In this document: one piece after another, positions 17,438-24,630 of the stretch
How positions within the stretch are numbered: position 1 is the stretch's first letter
Layout: the number at the start of each line of letters is the position of its first letter
Source: CAZMOK01 sp964567785
GTDB taxonomy: Bacteria > Bacteroidota > Bacteroidia > Bacteroidales > JAGOPY01
NCBI GenBank assembly: GCA_964567785.1
Contig: CAZMOK010000022.1
Coordinates: forward strand, 1-44,643
Length of the DNA stretch: 44,643 nucleotides
Direction of reading: 5' to 3'
Position numbers and translations under genes: made by a program
Notes under the pieces: generated by a model
What the model was told of the DNA's origin: nothing
Databases searched by the model: none
Seen by the model: the letters and a program-made list of their open reading frames with translations, nothing else

Positions 17438-17965
17438 CTAAATGTTGCATAACCTGTAGAGGATGTTATCGAGTAATTTTGATTTGGTTCTGTAATTGAC
17501 TATGAGGGCATCTTTAACCCTCTGGTTATCTATATTATTTTGAAGCTGGCTTTCCAGTTCGGCAGATTCTTGTTCCAGCGCATCCATCTCTTCAATGGCC
17601 ATATTCATCACCATGGCAGCCTCTTCACTGGTGGCTGCACATTGTTCGATCTGTTCCAGTTTTTTGTCAGCTTCATCGTTGTAGTAAAACTTAGCTTCCC
17701 TGAGCTCTTTTGGAAGCTCACCGGCAGCTACGTTGGTAACACTCTTTTCAGGAATAATGAAGACAAGAATGGCAGATATCCCCATGAGAAGCACCAGGAT
17801 AGCTGCAACTTTCCACATCCTCGAACTCTTCCGCGGCTTCGTCTCTTCTTCCACTTCATGGAGTACCTTGAGCTTTCCGGCGAACCGTTCCTCATGGCCC
17901 TTTCCGGGTTCAGCCTTATCGAAAAGCTCTTTGTTTTTCCGTATTTTTTCTTCAAGTATCGACAT
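17438..17965 (-). CDS. Anti-sigma-factor-like single-pass membrane protein
   Basis: Protein of 175 residues with an N-terminal cytoplasmic part (1-50, highly charged), one membrane helix (about 51-71) and an extracytoplasmic, glutamate-rich helical part (about 75-175). Its position directly after an ECF sigma gene, with 12 bases between them, and its topology fit an anti-sigma factor that holds the sigma factor at the membrane. I do not see a zinc-binding anti-sigma motif (HxxxCxxC), so the assignment rests on context and topology. The periplasmic coiled-coil part could sense envelope change. Confidence 0.65.
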   Translation of the reverse strand: MSILEEKIRKNKELFDKAEPGKGHEERFAGKLKVLHEVEEETKPRKSSRMWKVAAILVLLMGISAILVFIIPEKSVTNVAAGELPKELREAKFYYNDEADKKLEQIEQCAATSEEAAMVMNMAIEEMDALEQESAELESQLQNNIDNQRVKDALIVNYRTKSKLLDNILYRLCNI

Positions 17966-17977
17966 TGCTATATTCTA

Positions 17978-18610
17978 TTATGCGTTAAATACCCGGAAGT
18001 TTTGATTTTCCGACCTTATAAGATCAATAAGCTTTGCTTTTGCCCTTGAAAAGCGGGTCCTTGAAACATTGTTAGAAATGTTCATGATCTGTGAGATCTC
18101 TTCATGATCATAACCTTCGAGCAAATACAGCGACAGGATTACCCTGTAGTTGTCGGGCAGCATGTGAATCGCCCTCCTAATAAGGTCAACTTTGTAGGAC
18201 AGTATCTCCAGGTAGTTTTCATTTTCGAAATTGTCAGGTATCTCTTCTCCCGCCTCCTCAATCGACCTGAATTCTTTCTGTTGCTTCAGTATGTCGAGGG
18301 AGCGGTTGACCACTATTCTCTTAAGCCATGCACCAAAACTCGATTCACCCCTGAACGTATCAATTTTCCTGAAAGCATCGAGAAAAGATTCCTGCATCAC
18401 ATCCTCTGCTTCGGCCGTATCGTTCAATATTCTGAGTGCTGTATTGTACATCGATTTATAATAGAGTTTATAAATTTTGAACTGCGCCTCCCGGTTGTTA
18501 TTCCGGCAGCCTTCGATCAATTTTTCGTGCAGGTTCCTGACTTCTGTCACTTTTTTATGATTTTCAATGGAAAGACGAGGCGTTTTTTCCGATGTTACAC
18601 TTTCTGACAA
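17978..18610 (-). CDS. ECF sigma factor (sigma-70 family)
   Basis: RNA polymerase sigma factor of about 210 residues. Region 2 (about 38-105) shows YKLYYKSMYNTALRIL, DAEDVMQESFLDAFRKI and FGAWLKRIVVNRSLD. Region 4 (about 145-205) has LPDNYRVILSLYLLEGYDHEEIS with a helix-turn-helix (NISNNVSRTRFSRAKAKL). The only start that keeps the full N-terminus is TTG 18610. A TAAATTTG promoter-like element overlaps that codon (18608-18615, minus strand); if that element is used, translation would have to begin inside, for example at GTG 18550. First gene of the three-gene unit, divergent from the methyltransferase gene. Confidence 0.88.
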   Translation of the reverse strand: MSESVTSEKTPRLSIENHKKVTEVRNLHEKLIEGCRNNNREAQFKIYKLYYKSMYNTALRILNDTAEAEDVMQESFLDAFRKIDTFRGESSFGAWLKRIVVNRSLDILKQQKEFRSIEEAGEEIPDNFENENYLEILSYKVDLIRRAIHMLPDNYRVILSLYLLEGYDHEEISQIMNISNNVSRTRFSRAKAKLIDLIRSENQNFRVFNA

Positions 18611-18615
18611 ATTTA
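18608..18615 (-). promoter_or_regulatory. Candidate -7 element of the sigma-factor operon
   Basis: TAAATTTG on the minus strand, an exact TAnnTTTG match. It overlaps the presumed TTG start of the sigma gene, so either it is fortuitous or the true start lies downstream. Confidence 0.25.
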
Positions 18616-18655
18616 TTCAAGATTTTTCTGAAATCCGCTTTGCGTTAATTTTAGC

Positions 18656-18663
18656 TAATTTTG
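18656..18663 (+). promoter_or_regulatory. Candidate -7 element for the methyltransferase operon
   Basis: TAATTTTGCC matches the TAnnTTTG core plus the following GC usually seen in this phylum, 15 bases upstream of ATG 18678. It implies a very short leader. Confidence 0.45.
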
Positions 18664-18677
18664 CCGAAAATTCGAAT

Positions 18678-19424
18678 ATGGCATTGATCCATTCCTTTGA
18701 AAAGAGCGGAAACTTTTTATTCAGGTACAGGGGGCAAATTCCCGTTATATTATTTCTGCTGGCAGTTCCCGTGATTTACTACACAGATATTTCCGGCCTG
18801 AATGGGCTGACAATCAAGCTGATTACAGTCCTGGCAATTATCATATCCTCTTCAGGATTTCTGATAAGAGCATGGACGATCGGTACAACCCCAAAAGGCA
18901 CTTCAGGGAGGAATACGCGTGAAGGCCAGGTGGCAGAAACTCTTAACACCGGCGGTATCTACTCACTCATGAGGCACCCTCTCTATCTTGGGAATTACTT
19001 AATGTGGACAGGAATCGTCGTATTCACATTCAACCTTTGGTTTATTATCATTGTTTCCCTTCTTTTCTGGATATATTATGAAAGGATCATGTTTGCCGAA
19101 GAACGCTTCCTGGAGAGAAAATTCGGTGAAAAATACCTTGAATGGTCGAAGAAAGTCCCTGCCTTTCTTCCCGGTTTCAGCAGATATCAAAAAAATGAAA
19201 TCCCTTTCTCAACTAAGTCGGTGCTCAGAAGGGAGTATTCAGGGGTCCTGGCAACTGTACTTGCTTTCACCTTTATAGATCATCTGAGGTATTATTTCAC
19301 TGAAGGGACTTTTGAGATCGACCGAGTGTCGACCTGGGTACTCGGAGCAACTCTTCTTGTTACACTCCTTCTCAGAAGCCTCAAACATTACACAAGGGCA
19401 CTCAACGAAAAGGACAGGTCATAG
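18678..19424 (+). CDS. ICMT/PEMT-like membrane methyltransferase (LmtA-like)
   Basis: Protein of 248 residues with about six membrane helices. The conserved SAM-binding block of the isoprenylcysteine carboxyl methyltransferase family is present: RHPLYLGNYLMWTGI (about 99-113) and a later EERFLERKFGEKYLEW. GTTPKGTSGRNT lies just before it. Bacterial members include LmtA, which methylates a lipid A phosphate; the true substrate here is unknown but probably lipid. ATG 18678 is preferred; an upstream in-frame opening runs into the divergent sigma gene. The stop is 1 base before the next ATG, so it is coupled to the EamA gene. Confidence 0.75.
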   Translation: MALIHSFEKSGNFLFRYRGQIPVILFLLAVPVIYYTDISGLNGLTIKLITVLAIIISSSGFLIRAWTIGTTPKGTSGRNTREGQVAETLNTGGIYSLMRHPLYLGNYLMWTGIVVFTFNLWFIIIVSLLFWIYYERIMFAEERFLERKFGEKYLEWSKKVPAFLPGFSRYQKNEIPFSTKSVLRREYSGVLATVLAFTFIDHLRYYFTEGTFEIDRVSTWVLGATLLVTLLLRSLKHYTRALNEKDRS

Positions 19425-19425
19425 C

Positions 19426-20337
19426 ATGGAAAAAAACAGGGGCACCGGCAAAACCATATATATATTTGTTGTACTGTCGATGCTTTTCTGGGGACTTTCC
19501 TTTGTCTGGTCCAAGATCGTTTTCAAATACTACGACCCCATCACAACTATTTTCCTGAGACTGATCCTTTCGACAGCCTTTCTGCTCGCTTACATGAGGA
19601 TATTCAGGTTGTTTGAAAAAATAAGAAAGAAAGACATCAAGCTATTTTTGCTCTGCTCGCTCTTCAACCCTTTCCTCTATTTCATTGGAGAAAATTTCGG
19701 GCTCAAACTTACAACACCTACCATAAGCGCCGTAGTGATAGCCACAATACCTTTGTTCACTCCACTGGCTGCCTGGTTCGTGGTGAGGGAAAGACTGACT
19801 TTACTCAACTATGCAGGCATCATAATTTCATTTACAGGTATTGTATTGATGCTGGCCAAGCCTGATATGACCCTTGAGGCTGATCCAAGCGGCATCTTTT
19901 TGCTGTTGCTGGCTGTGTTTTCTGCGGTCATCTATTCGGTTCTGATAAAGAAGCTCGTTACAACGTACCGTCCCATTACAATAATAACCTATCAGAATGT
20001 GGTGGGAATAGTTCTTTTCCTCCCCTTCTTTTTAATATTTGGACTGGAAAATTTTTTGTCCACCCGGCCAACGCCTGAGCTCGTCTCTTCACTCTTGCTG
20101 CTTTCTGTTTTCGCATCCTCTCTTGCTTTCATCTTCTTCACAAAAGGTATCAGGGAGCTGGGTGTTTCAAAAGCCAATGTATTTTCCAACCTCATACCCG
20201 TCTTTACCGGCATATTTTCTTATATCTTAGTATCGGAGAGATTTAATGCTCAAAAAATTATAGGGATGCTGATCATTATGACCGGTATCCTGGTTGCCCA
20301 GATCAAATTAAAAAAAACAGGAAGTAAACCAGCTTGA
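19426..20337 (+). CDS. EamA/DMT-family transporter (first of three)
   Basis: Inner-membrane permease of 303 residues with ten hydrophobic helices in two EamA repeats (about 10-140 and 160-298). The repeats begin MLFWGLSFVWSKIV and IFLLLLAVFSAVIYSVL. Family members export amino acids or other metabolites. ATG 19426 begins 1 base after the previous stop; a longer frame from 19312 lies within the previous gene. The adjacent saccharopine dehydrogenase-like and aminotransferase genes hint at an amino-acid-related substrate, but this is inference. Confidence 0.85.
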   Translation: MEKNRGTGKTIYIFVVLSMLFWGLSFVWSKIVFKYYDPITTIFLRLILSTAFLLAYMRIFRLFEKIRKKDIKLFLLCSLFNPFLYFIGENFGLKLTTPTISAVVIATIPLFTPLAAWFVVRERLTLLNYAGIIISFTGIVLMLAKPDMTLEADPSGIFLLLLAVFSAVIYSVLIKKLVTTYRPITIITYQNVVGIVLFLPFFLIFGLENFLSTRPTPELVSSLLLLSVFASSLAFIFFTKGIRELGVSKANVFSNLIPVFTGIFSYILVSERFNAQKIIGMLIIMTGILVAQIKLKKTGSKPA

Positions 20338-20339
20338 TC

Positions 20340-21473
20340 ATGAATGTAACCGTACTTGGGGCAGGCCTGGTAGGGCTCCCGATAGCACTGGAACTTGCAA
20401 AAGATAATGATCTTGAAATAACTGTTTCAGACCATGATGACAAAAGCCTGGCAAGGGCATCAAAAAAAGGCATCAAAACTAAAAAGGCCAACCTGCTTTA
20501 CCCCGGTGAAGTAAAGGATTCGGTTAACAGTTCCGACCTTGTGATCAATGCAGTACCGGGTCATATGGGCTTCGCAACACTCAAAAATGTGATCGAAGCC
20601 GGAAAGGATGTAGTGGATATCGCCTTTTTTCCCGAGGACCCTTTCAAACTTGAGGAGCTGGCTCTCAAGCATAAAACAACCGTGGTATGTGATGCCGGGG
20701 TAGCGCCGGGAATGAGTAATATTCTTTCAGCCCATGGATACAACGATATGGATGAAATAGAAGAGATCAGGATATATGTCGGGGGACTTCCAAAGGTAAG
20801 GACACTTCCGTATGAATATAAGGCCGGGTTCTCCCCTATTGACGTTATAGAGGAATATACCCGTCCCGCAAGGTTTGTCAGCAAAGGTAAAGTTGTTACC
20901 CTACCGGCACTTTCAGATCCGGAACTCCTCAATTTTGACAGAGTCGGCACCCTTGAAGCATTCAACAGCGACGGATTGAGGAGCCTGATGAAAACCCTCA
21001 GTGTCCCTGAGATGGTTGAAAAGACTTTAAGGTACCCGGGGCACAGGGAAAAAATGCTGATGCTCAGGGATTCGGGTTTTTTCAGCAGTGAGGAAACAGA
21101 AATTAACGGGCAAACGGTCCGTCCCATCGACCTGACAACAAAATTACTTTTTCCTCACTGGAAACTTGAGGATGGGGAATCGGACCTCACTGTGATGAGG
21201 ATCATAATAAAAGGAATGAAAGGCCGGGAGAAGCAGGAAATTACCTGGAACTTGTACGATGAATTTGATCCTGGCAGCGGGATCCACTCCATGGCACGCA
21301 CAACGGGTTATACAGCAACCGGGATAGCCCGGCTCATTATCGACGGGGATTACAGTGTACCGGGCATACACCCGCCTGAGCACCTGGCCAAGGATCCGGA
21401 GCTGGTTGAATTTTTGCTGGGATATCTCAATGAGAGGGGAATTGTTTATGAAAAGAGAATGGAAACGGGATGA
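20340..21473 (+). CDS. Saccharopine dehydrogenase-like oxidoreductase (lysine 6-dehydrogenase-like)
   Basis: Cytoplasmic NAD(P)-dependent enzyme of 377 residues. The Rossmann loop is GAGLVGLP (7-14) and the family block VCDAGVAPGMSNIL lies near residue 117-130; the C-terminal part is the catalytic saccharopine dehydrogenase fold. The length (about 380) fits lysine 6-dehydrogenase-type enzymes better than larger bifunctional LysDH/LKR. Substrate is not proven. ATG 20340 lies 2 bases after the EamA stop; a TTG 6 bases earlier is less likely. The stop codon is the first part of an 11-base repeat that leads to the aminotransferase gene. Confidence 0.8.
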   Translation: MNVTVLGAGLVGLPIALELAKDNDLEITVSDHDDKSLARASKKGIKTKKANLLYPGEVKDSVNSSDLVINAVPGHMGFATLKNVIEAGKDVVDIAFFPEDPFKLEELALKHKTTVVCDAGVAPGMSNILSAHGYNDMDEIEEIRIYVGGLPKVRTLPYEYKAGFSPIDVIEEYTRPARFVSKGKVVTLPALSDPELLNFDRVGTLEAFNSDGLRSLMKTLSVPEMVEKTLRYPGHREKMLMLRDSGFFSSEETEINGQTVRPIDLTTKLLFPHWKLEDGESDLTVMRIIIKGMKGREKQEITWNLYDEFDPGSGIHSMARTTGYTATGIARLIIDGDYSVPGIHPPEHLAKDPELVEFLLGYLNERGIVYEKRMETG

Positions 21474-21511
21474 CTTCTGGATGTCATCCGGATGACATCT
21501 AGATGACACCC
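21468..21511. repeat. Four 11-base tandem units forming a strong palindrome
   Basis: Units GGATGACTTCT, GGATGTCATCC, GGATGACATCT, AGATGACACCC follow one another with an 11-base period (about one helical turn). The middle (21480-21499) is a perfect 20-base palindrome, extended to 21476-21503 with one G-T pair. The first unit contains the stop codon of the dehydrogenase-like gene. No T run follows, so it is not an ordinary terminator; it may be an operator or an RNA-processing hairpin between the two cistrons. Confidence 0.85.
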
Positions 21512-21529
21512 CTATACAAAGCACTGATT

Positions 21530-22720
21530 ATGAGCACAAACCGCCAAATATTCCTGGGCCATATGGGACTTCCCTCAATGAACCATATGGGCCTCGAGAT
21601 TGAAAAAGCTGAGAATATTTACCTGTATGATGTGAAAGGCAACAGGTACACTGACCTTATTTCGGGGGTATCGGTAAGCAACCTTGGGCACCGGCACCCG
21701 GCTGTGGTGAATGCCATAAAAGAACAACTCGATAAATACATGCACCTCATGGTCTACGGTGAATTTATCCAGGCACCGCAAGTTCAACTTGCAAAACTTT
21801 TATCAGAAAATCTTCCCGTAAACCTTGAATGTACCTATTTTGTGAACAGTGGCAGTGAGGCCATTGAAGGCGCCATTAAGCTTGCTAAAAGATATACGGG
21901 CCGGAGGGAGATTGCCGCCTTTAACAGTGCATACCACGGCGGCACCCACGGTGCGTTGAGCATCCTGGGGGATGAAAGGCTTAAAAATACCTTCCGTCCG
22001 CTTATGCCAGGTATTACTAAACTTGAATTCAACAACCCTGACAGCCTGCTATCAATAAGCGAAGAGACCGCCTGCGTTGTGGCTGAGACCATCCAGGCCG
22101 AAGCGGGCATCATCATCCCAGAAAATGGATTCCTTCAAAAACTCAGGAACCGCTGTTGCGAAACCGGGACATTACTCATCATCGATGACATCCAGATGGG
22201 CTTCGGCCGGACAGGGAAGCTGTTCAGCTTTGAACATTTCGATATTGAACCTGATATACTCTGCCTTGCTAAGGCCATGGGTGGCGGAATGCCTGTTGGA
22301 GCATTCATATCTTCCAGGGAGATCATGCGAAGCCTGACCTCGAACCCTGAATTGGGCCATATTACAACCTTCGGCGGCCACCCTGTTTCCTGCGCCGCAT
22401 CACTGGCATCCTTGAGAGAATTGCTGGATGGGGAACTTATTCAACAGGCTGAAAAAAAGGGAAAGCTTTTCAGGGAATCGCTGATTCCGCATCAGGCTGT
22501 AAAAGAAATACGGGGAAAAGGCCTTATGCTTGCCGTGGAGATCCACGATCCGTCAAAGATCGACCCGCTTTTCAAGAACTTCCTGGATCATAAGCTAATT
22601 GTCGACCGCTTCCTCTTTAACAATAATGCATTCAGGATCGCTCCCCCCTTGATTATCAATCAACAACAAATTGAAGAAACCTGTCACACCCTGTTGAATT
22701 GCCTCGACAAAATCAGTTAA
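21530..22720 (+). CDS. Class III (ornithine/GABA-type) aminotransferase
   Basis: PLP-dependent enzyme of 396 residues. Visible elements: NSGSEAIEGAIKLAK (phosphate-binding region), D219 in IIDDIQMGFGRTG (binds the pyridine nitrogen; the family usually reads DEVQ), K248 in CLAKAMGGG (Schiff base) and HITTFGGHPVSCAA. It transfers an omega- or alpha-amino group between an amine and a 2-oxoacid; the substrate cannot be read from motifs. ATG 21530 gives the typical N-terminus; an ATG at 21503 lies in the palindromic repeat. It probably works in the same amino-acid pathway as the neighbouring dehydrogenase-like enzyme. Confidence 0.9.
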   Translation: MSTNRQIFLGHMGLPSMNHMGLEIEKAENIYLYDVKGNRYTDLISGVSVSNLGHRHPAVVNAIKEQLDKYMHLMVYGEFIQAPQVQLAKLLSENLPVNLECTYFVNSGSEAIEGAIKLAKRYTGRREIAAFNSAYHGGTHGALSILGDERLKNTFRPLMPGITKLEFNNPDSLLSISEETACVVAETIQAEAGIIIPENGFLQKLRNRCCETGTLLIIDDIQMGFGRTGKLFSFEHFDIEPDILCLAKAMGGGMPVGAFISSREIMRSLTSNPELGHITTFGGHPVSCAASLASLRELLDGELIQQAEKKGKLFRESLIPHQAVKEIRGKGLMLAVEIHDPSKIDPLFKNFLDHKLIVDRFLFNNNAFRIAPPLIINQQQIEETCHTLLNCLDKIS

Positions 22721-22726
22721 AAATTA

Positions 22727-22817
22727 CGCCATATTGGCAGCCAACTTAAGTCTAAATACCACTATTAGCGCCAAATTGACAGCCTTAAGCTTTGTTTTTA
22801 GGTTGGCATGGATTTGG
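22727..22817 (+). promoter_or_regulatory. hsp20 upstream region: paired repeats and sigma-54-like promoter
   Basis: Two imperfect direct repeats (CGCCATATTGGCAGCC.. at 22727-22750 and CGCCAAATTGACAGCC.. at 22769-22789, both ending TTAAG) start 42 bases apart, four helical turns. Just downstream TTGGCATG-GATT-TGGA (22803-22817) resembles the sigma-54 -24/-12 pattern, with a strong -24 half and a weak -12 half. This is the layout of an enhancer-binding activator site before a sigma-54 promoter, but each element alone is weak. GTTAAC occurs twice further down (22840-22858). Confidence 0.35.
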
Positions 22818-22877
22818 AACAAGGTCAAGTGTATTTATAGTTAACCCAAATTGTTAACCATAAAAACATTGAAAAAG

Positions 22878-22885
22878 AAAGGAGG
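22878..22885 (+). promoter_or_regulatory. Strong Shine-Dalgarno site of hsp20
   Basis: AAAGGAGG ends eight bases before ATG 22894. It is one of very few clear ribosome binding sites in the window, where most starts lack one, and suggests high translation when the gene is induced. Confidence 0.7.
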
Positions 22886-22893
22886 ATTGAGCT

Positions 22894-23331
22894 ATGTTAC
22901 CGATGTTAAGAAAAAGAAGTTCATTTCCAAGCTTGTTGGAAGAGTTCTTAGGAAAAGACCTCTGGCCGGATGCCTTTGAAACTGACAAAGGATTTACAGT
23001 GCCATCCGTAAACATTAAGGAAGGCAAGGATGATTACAAGATCGAGGTAGCAGCTCCGGGCCTTGAAAAAGGCGACTTCGACATCAACGTTGAGAACAAC
23101 ATGCTGACCATCAGTTCAGAAAAAGAAGTTAAGCATGAAGACAAGGATAAGGAGGAAAACGTTGTCAGGAAGGAGTTCAGCTACTCAAGTTTCTCAAGGT
23201 CATTCGCGCTTCCTGAAGAAGCAAATGTGGATAAGATCGCAGCTTCTTACAAGGATGGTATACTGAATGTAAACATACCCAAACGTGACGAAGCTAAGGC
23301 CAAACCGGCCAAAAAGATCAAGATCTCATAA
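22894..23331 (+). CDS. Hsp20/alpha-crystallin small heat shock protein
   Basis: Holdase chaperone of 145 residues that binds unfolding proteins without ATP. The alpha-crystallin domain covers about 33-135 (IEVAAPGLEKGDFDI, LTISSEKE, FSRSFALPEEA), including the signature DGILNVNIPK near the end of the domain. The C-terminal tail has a KIKI sequence matching the IxI motif used for oligomer assembly. It is a single-gene unit with its own elaborate upstream region, strong ribosome binding site and a terminator, consistent with stress-inducible expression. Confidence 0.97.
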   Translation: MLPMLRKRSSFPSLLEEFLGKDLWPDAFETDKGFTVPSVNIKEGKDDYKIEVAAPGLEKGDFDINVENNMLTISSEKEVKHEDKDKEENVVRKEFSYSSFSRSFALPEEANVDKIAASYKDGILNVNIPKRDEAKAKPAKKIKIS

Positions 23332-23354
23332 GGTTTTGGAAAAAGAGAAAAAAG

Positions 23355-23381
23355 GCTGCAACCGGGTTGCGGCCTTTTTTA
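23355..23381 (+). terminator. Intrinsic terminator after hsp20
   Basis: GGCTGCAACC (23355-23364) pairs with GGTTGCGGCC (23366-23375) with one T-G pair; the inner bases form the loop. Six T follow. It lies 23 bases after the hsp20 stop. Confidence 0.9.
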
Positions 23382-23451
23382 TATCCATTTTTGAACATAA
23401 AGTGGCTTTTTAAGCGTTCAGAAGCAGTGATTTTGATTATTTTTAGATAAT

Positions 23452-24129
23452 ATGCCCGTTTACCTGCTTGATGAAGAGATCAGATTCCCTGACCCTGCCC
23501 TGGCCAATAAGGAGGGATTGCTGGCAATTGGCGGTGATCTTTCACCGGAAAGGCTAATTGAAGCTTACAGCAAAGGGATCTTCCCCTGGTACAGCGAGGA
23601 ATCCCCAATACTCTGGTGGTCGCCCGACCCCCGGCCCGTACTCTTTTCGGATAACTTAAAAGTATCGAAAAGTTTCAGGCAGGTCCTTAACAGCAATAAA
23701 TTTACCATTACTTTCGACAGGCACTTTGAGCAGGTCATGATAAATTGCGCTTTAACAGAAAGGCCGGACCATGGCGGCACATGGATAACAGACGAGATGA
23801 TAAGTGCCTATACAAAACTTCACAAGATGGGCTTTGCCCATTCAGTGGAAACTTACCGGAACGATAAACTTGTTGGGGGCCTTTACGGGGTTTCGATCGG
23901 AAAAGTTTTTTTTGGCGAGTCGATGTTCCACAAAATGAGCGATGCTTCGAAGGTTGCGCTTTATTACCTTATTGAAAAATTGAAAGAGCTGAATTTCAAC
24001 ATAATAGATGTCCAGCAAAAAACAAGGCATCTTACTTCACTGGGCGCCACCATGATAAGCAGGGAAGATTTTCTTACAATACTGAAAGAAAACACTTCCG
24101 GCAAATTACCTTCATTCAATTGGCAATAG
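23452..24129 (+). CDS. aat: Leucyl/phenylalanyl-tRNA--protein transferase
   Basis: Cytoplasmic enzyme of 225 residues that adds Leu or Phe from charged tRNA to proteins with N-terminal Arg or Lys, marking them for ClpAP degradation (N-degron pathway). Family motifs present: AYSKGIFPWY (38-47), WWSPDPRPV, GGTWITDEMISAY, GGLYGVSIGKVFFGESMFH and DVQQKTRHLTSLGA. The length matches Aat (about 230). Start ATG 23452. A deaminase and an EamA gene follow with short gaps, so the three may be co-transcribed. Confidence 0.96.
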   Translation: MPVYLLDEEIRFPDPALANKEGLLAIGGDLSPERLIEAYSKGIFPWYSEESPILWWSPDPRPVLFSDNLKVSKSFRQVLNSNKFTITFDRHFEQVMINCALTERPDHGGTWITDEMISAYTKLHKMGFAHSVETYRNDKLVGGLYGVSIGKVFFGESMFHKMSDASKVALYYLIEKLKELNFNIIDVQQKTRHLTSLGATMISREDFLTILKENTSGKLPSFNWQ

Positions 24130-24143
24130 TTTACTTTTGACGT

Positions 24144-24620
24144 ATGGAAAACAATCACGAGTATTTTATGAAAGAGGCCCTGAAACTGGCCCGAAAGAAT
24201 ATGGAGAGGCCGAAGGGTGGACCTTTCGGGGCCGTGATAGTTAAGAACGGAAAAATTATAAGTGAAGGATACAATGTTGTGATCAGTAAAAACGACCCTA
24301 CAGGGCATGCCGAAATAGTAGCTATAAGGAATGCCTGTATGGAACTTGGCACTTATCATCTTCATGGCTGCACCATTTATTCAAGTTGTGAACCCTGCCC
24401 TATGTGCCTCGGTGCTATTTACTGGGCCCGGCTGGAGGAGCTCTATTTTTCAGGAACACGCAAGGATGCCGCACTGGCCGGATTTGACGATGACCATATA
24501 TACCGTGAATTTACATTGGATCATGAAAAACGGAGCATCCCGACTTCAAGAATATTATCGGACCAGGGCAAGGAAGTATTTAATGCCTGGAATGGAATGG
24601 GACTGAATATTAATTACTGA
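24144..24620 (+). CDS. guaD: Guanine deaminase-like nucleoside/purine deaminase
   Basis: Zinc hydrolase of the cytidine deaminase fold, 158 residues. Zinc ligands are H55 with E57 as proton shuttle (GHAEIVA) and C85, C88 (CEPCPMC). The C-terminal segment FDDDHIYREF is typical of the small bacterial guanine deaminases (guanine to xanthine plus ammonia) rather than tRNA adenosine deaminase TadA, which lacks it. It begins 14 bases after aat. The exact substrate would need assay, since adenosine- and creatinine-related members share the fold. Confidence 0.85.
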   Translation: MENNHEYFMKEALKLARKNMERPKGGPFGAVIVKNGKIISEGYNVVISKNDPTGHAEIVAIRNACMELGTYHLHGCTIYSSCEPCPMCLGAIYWARLEELYFSGTRKDAALAGFDDDHIYREFTLDHEKRSIPTSRILSDQGKEVFNAWNGMGLNINY

Positions 24621-24630
24621 TGAGGCTGCT

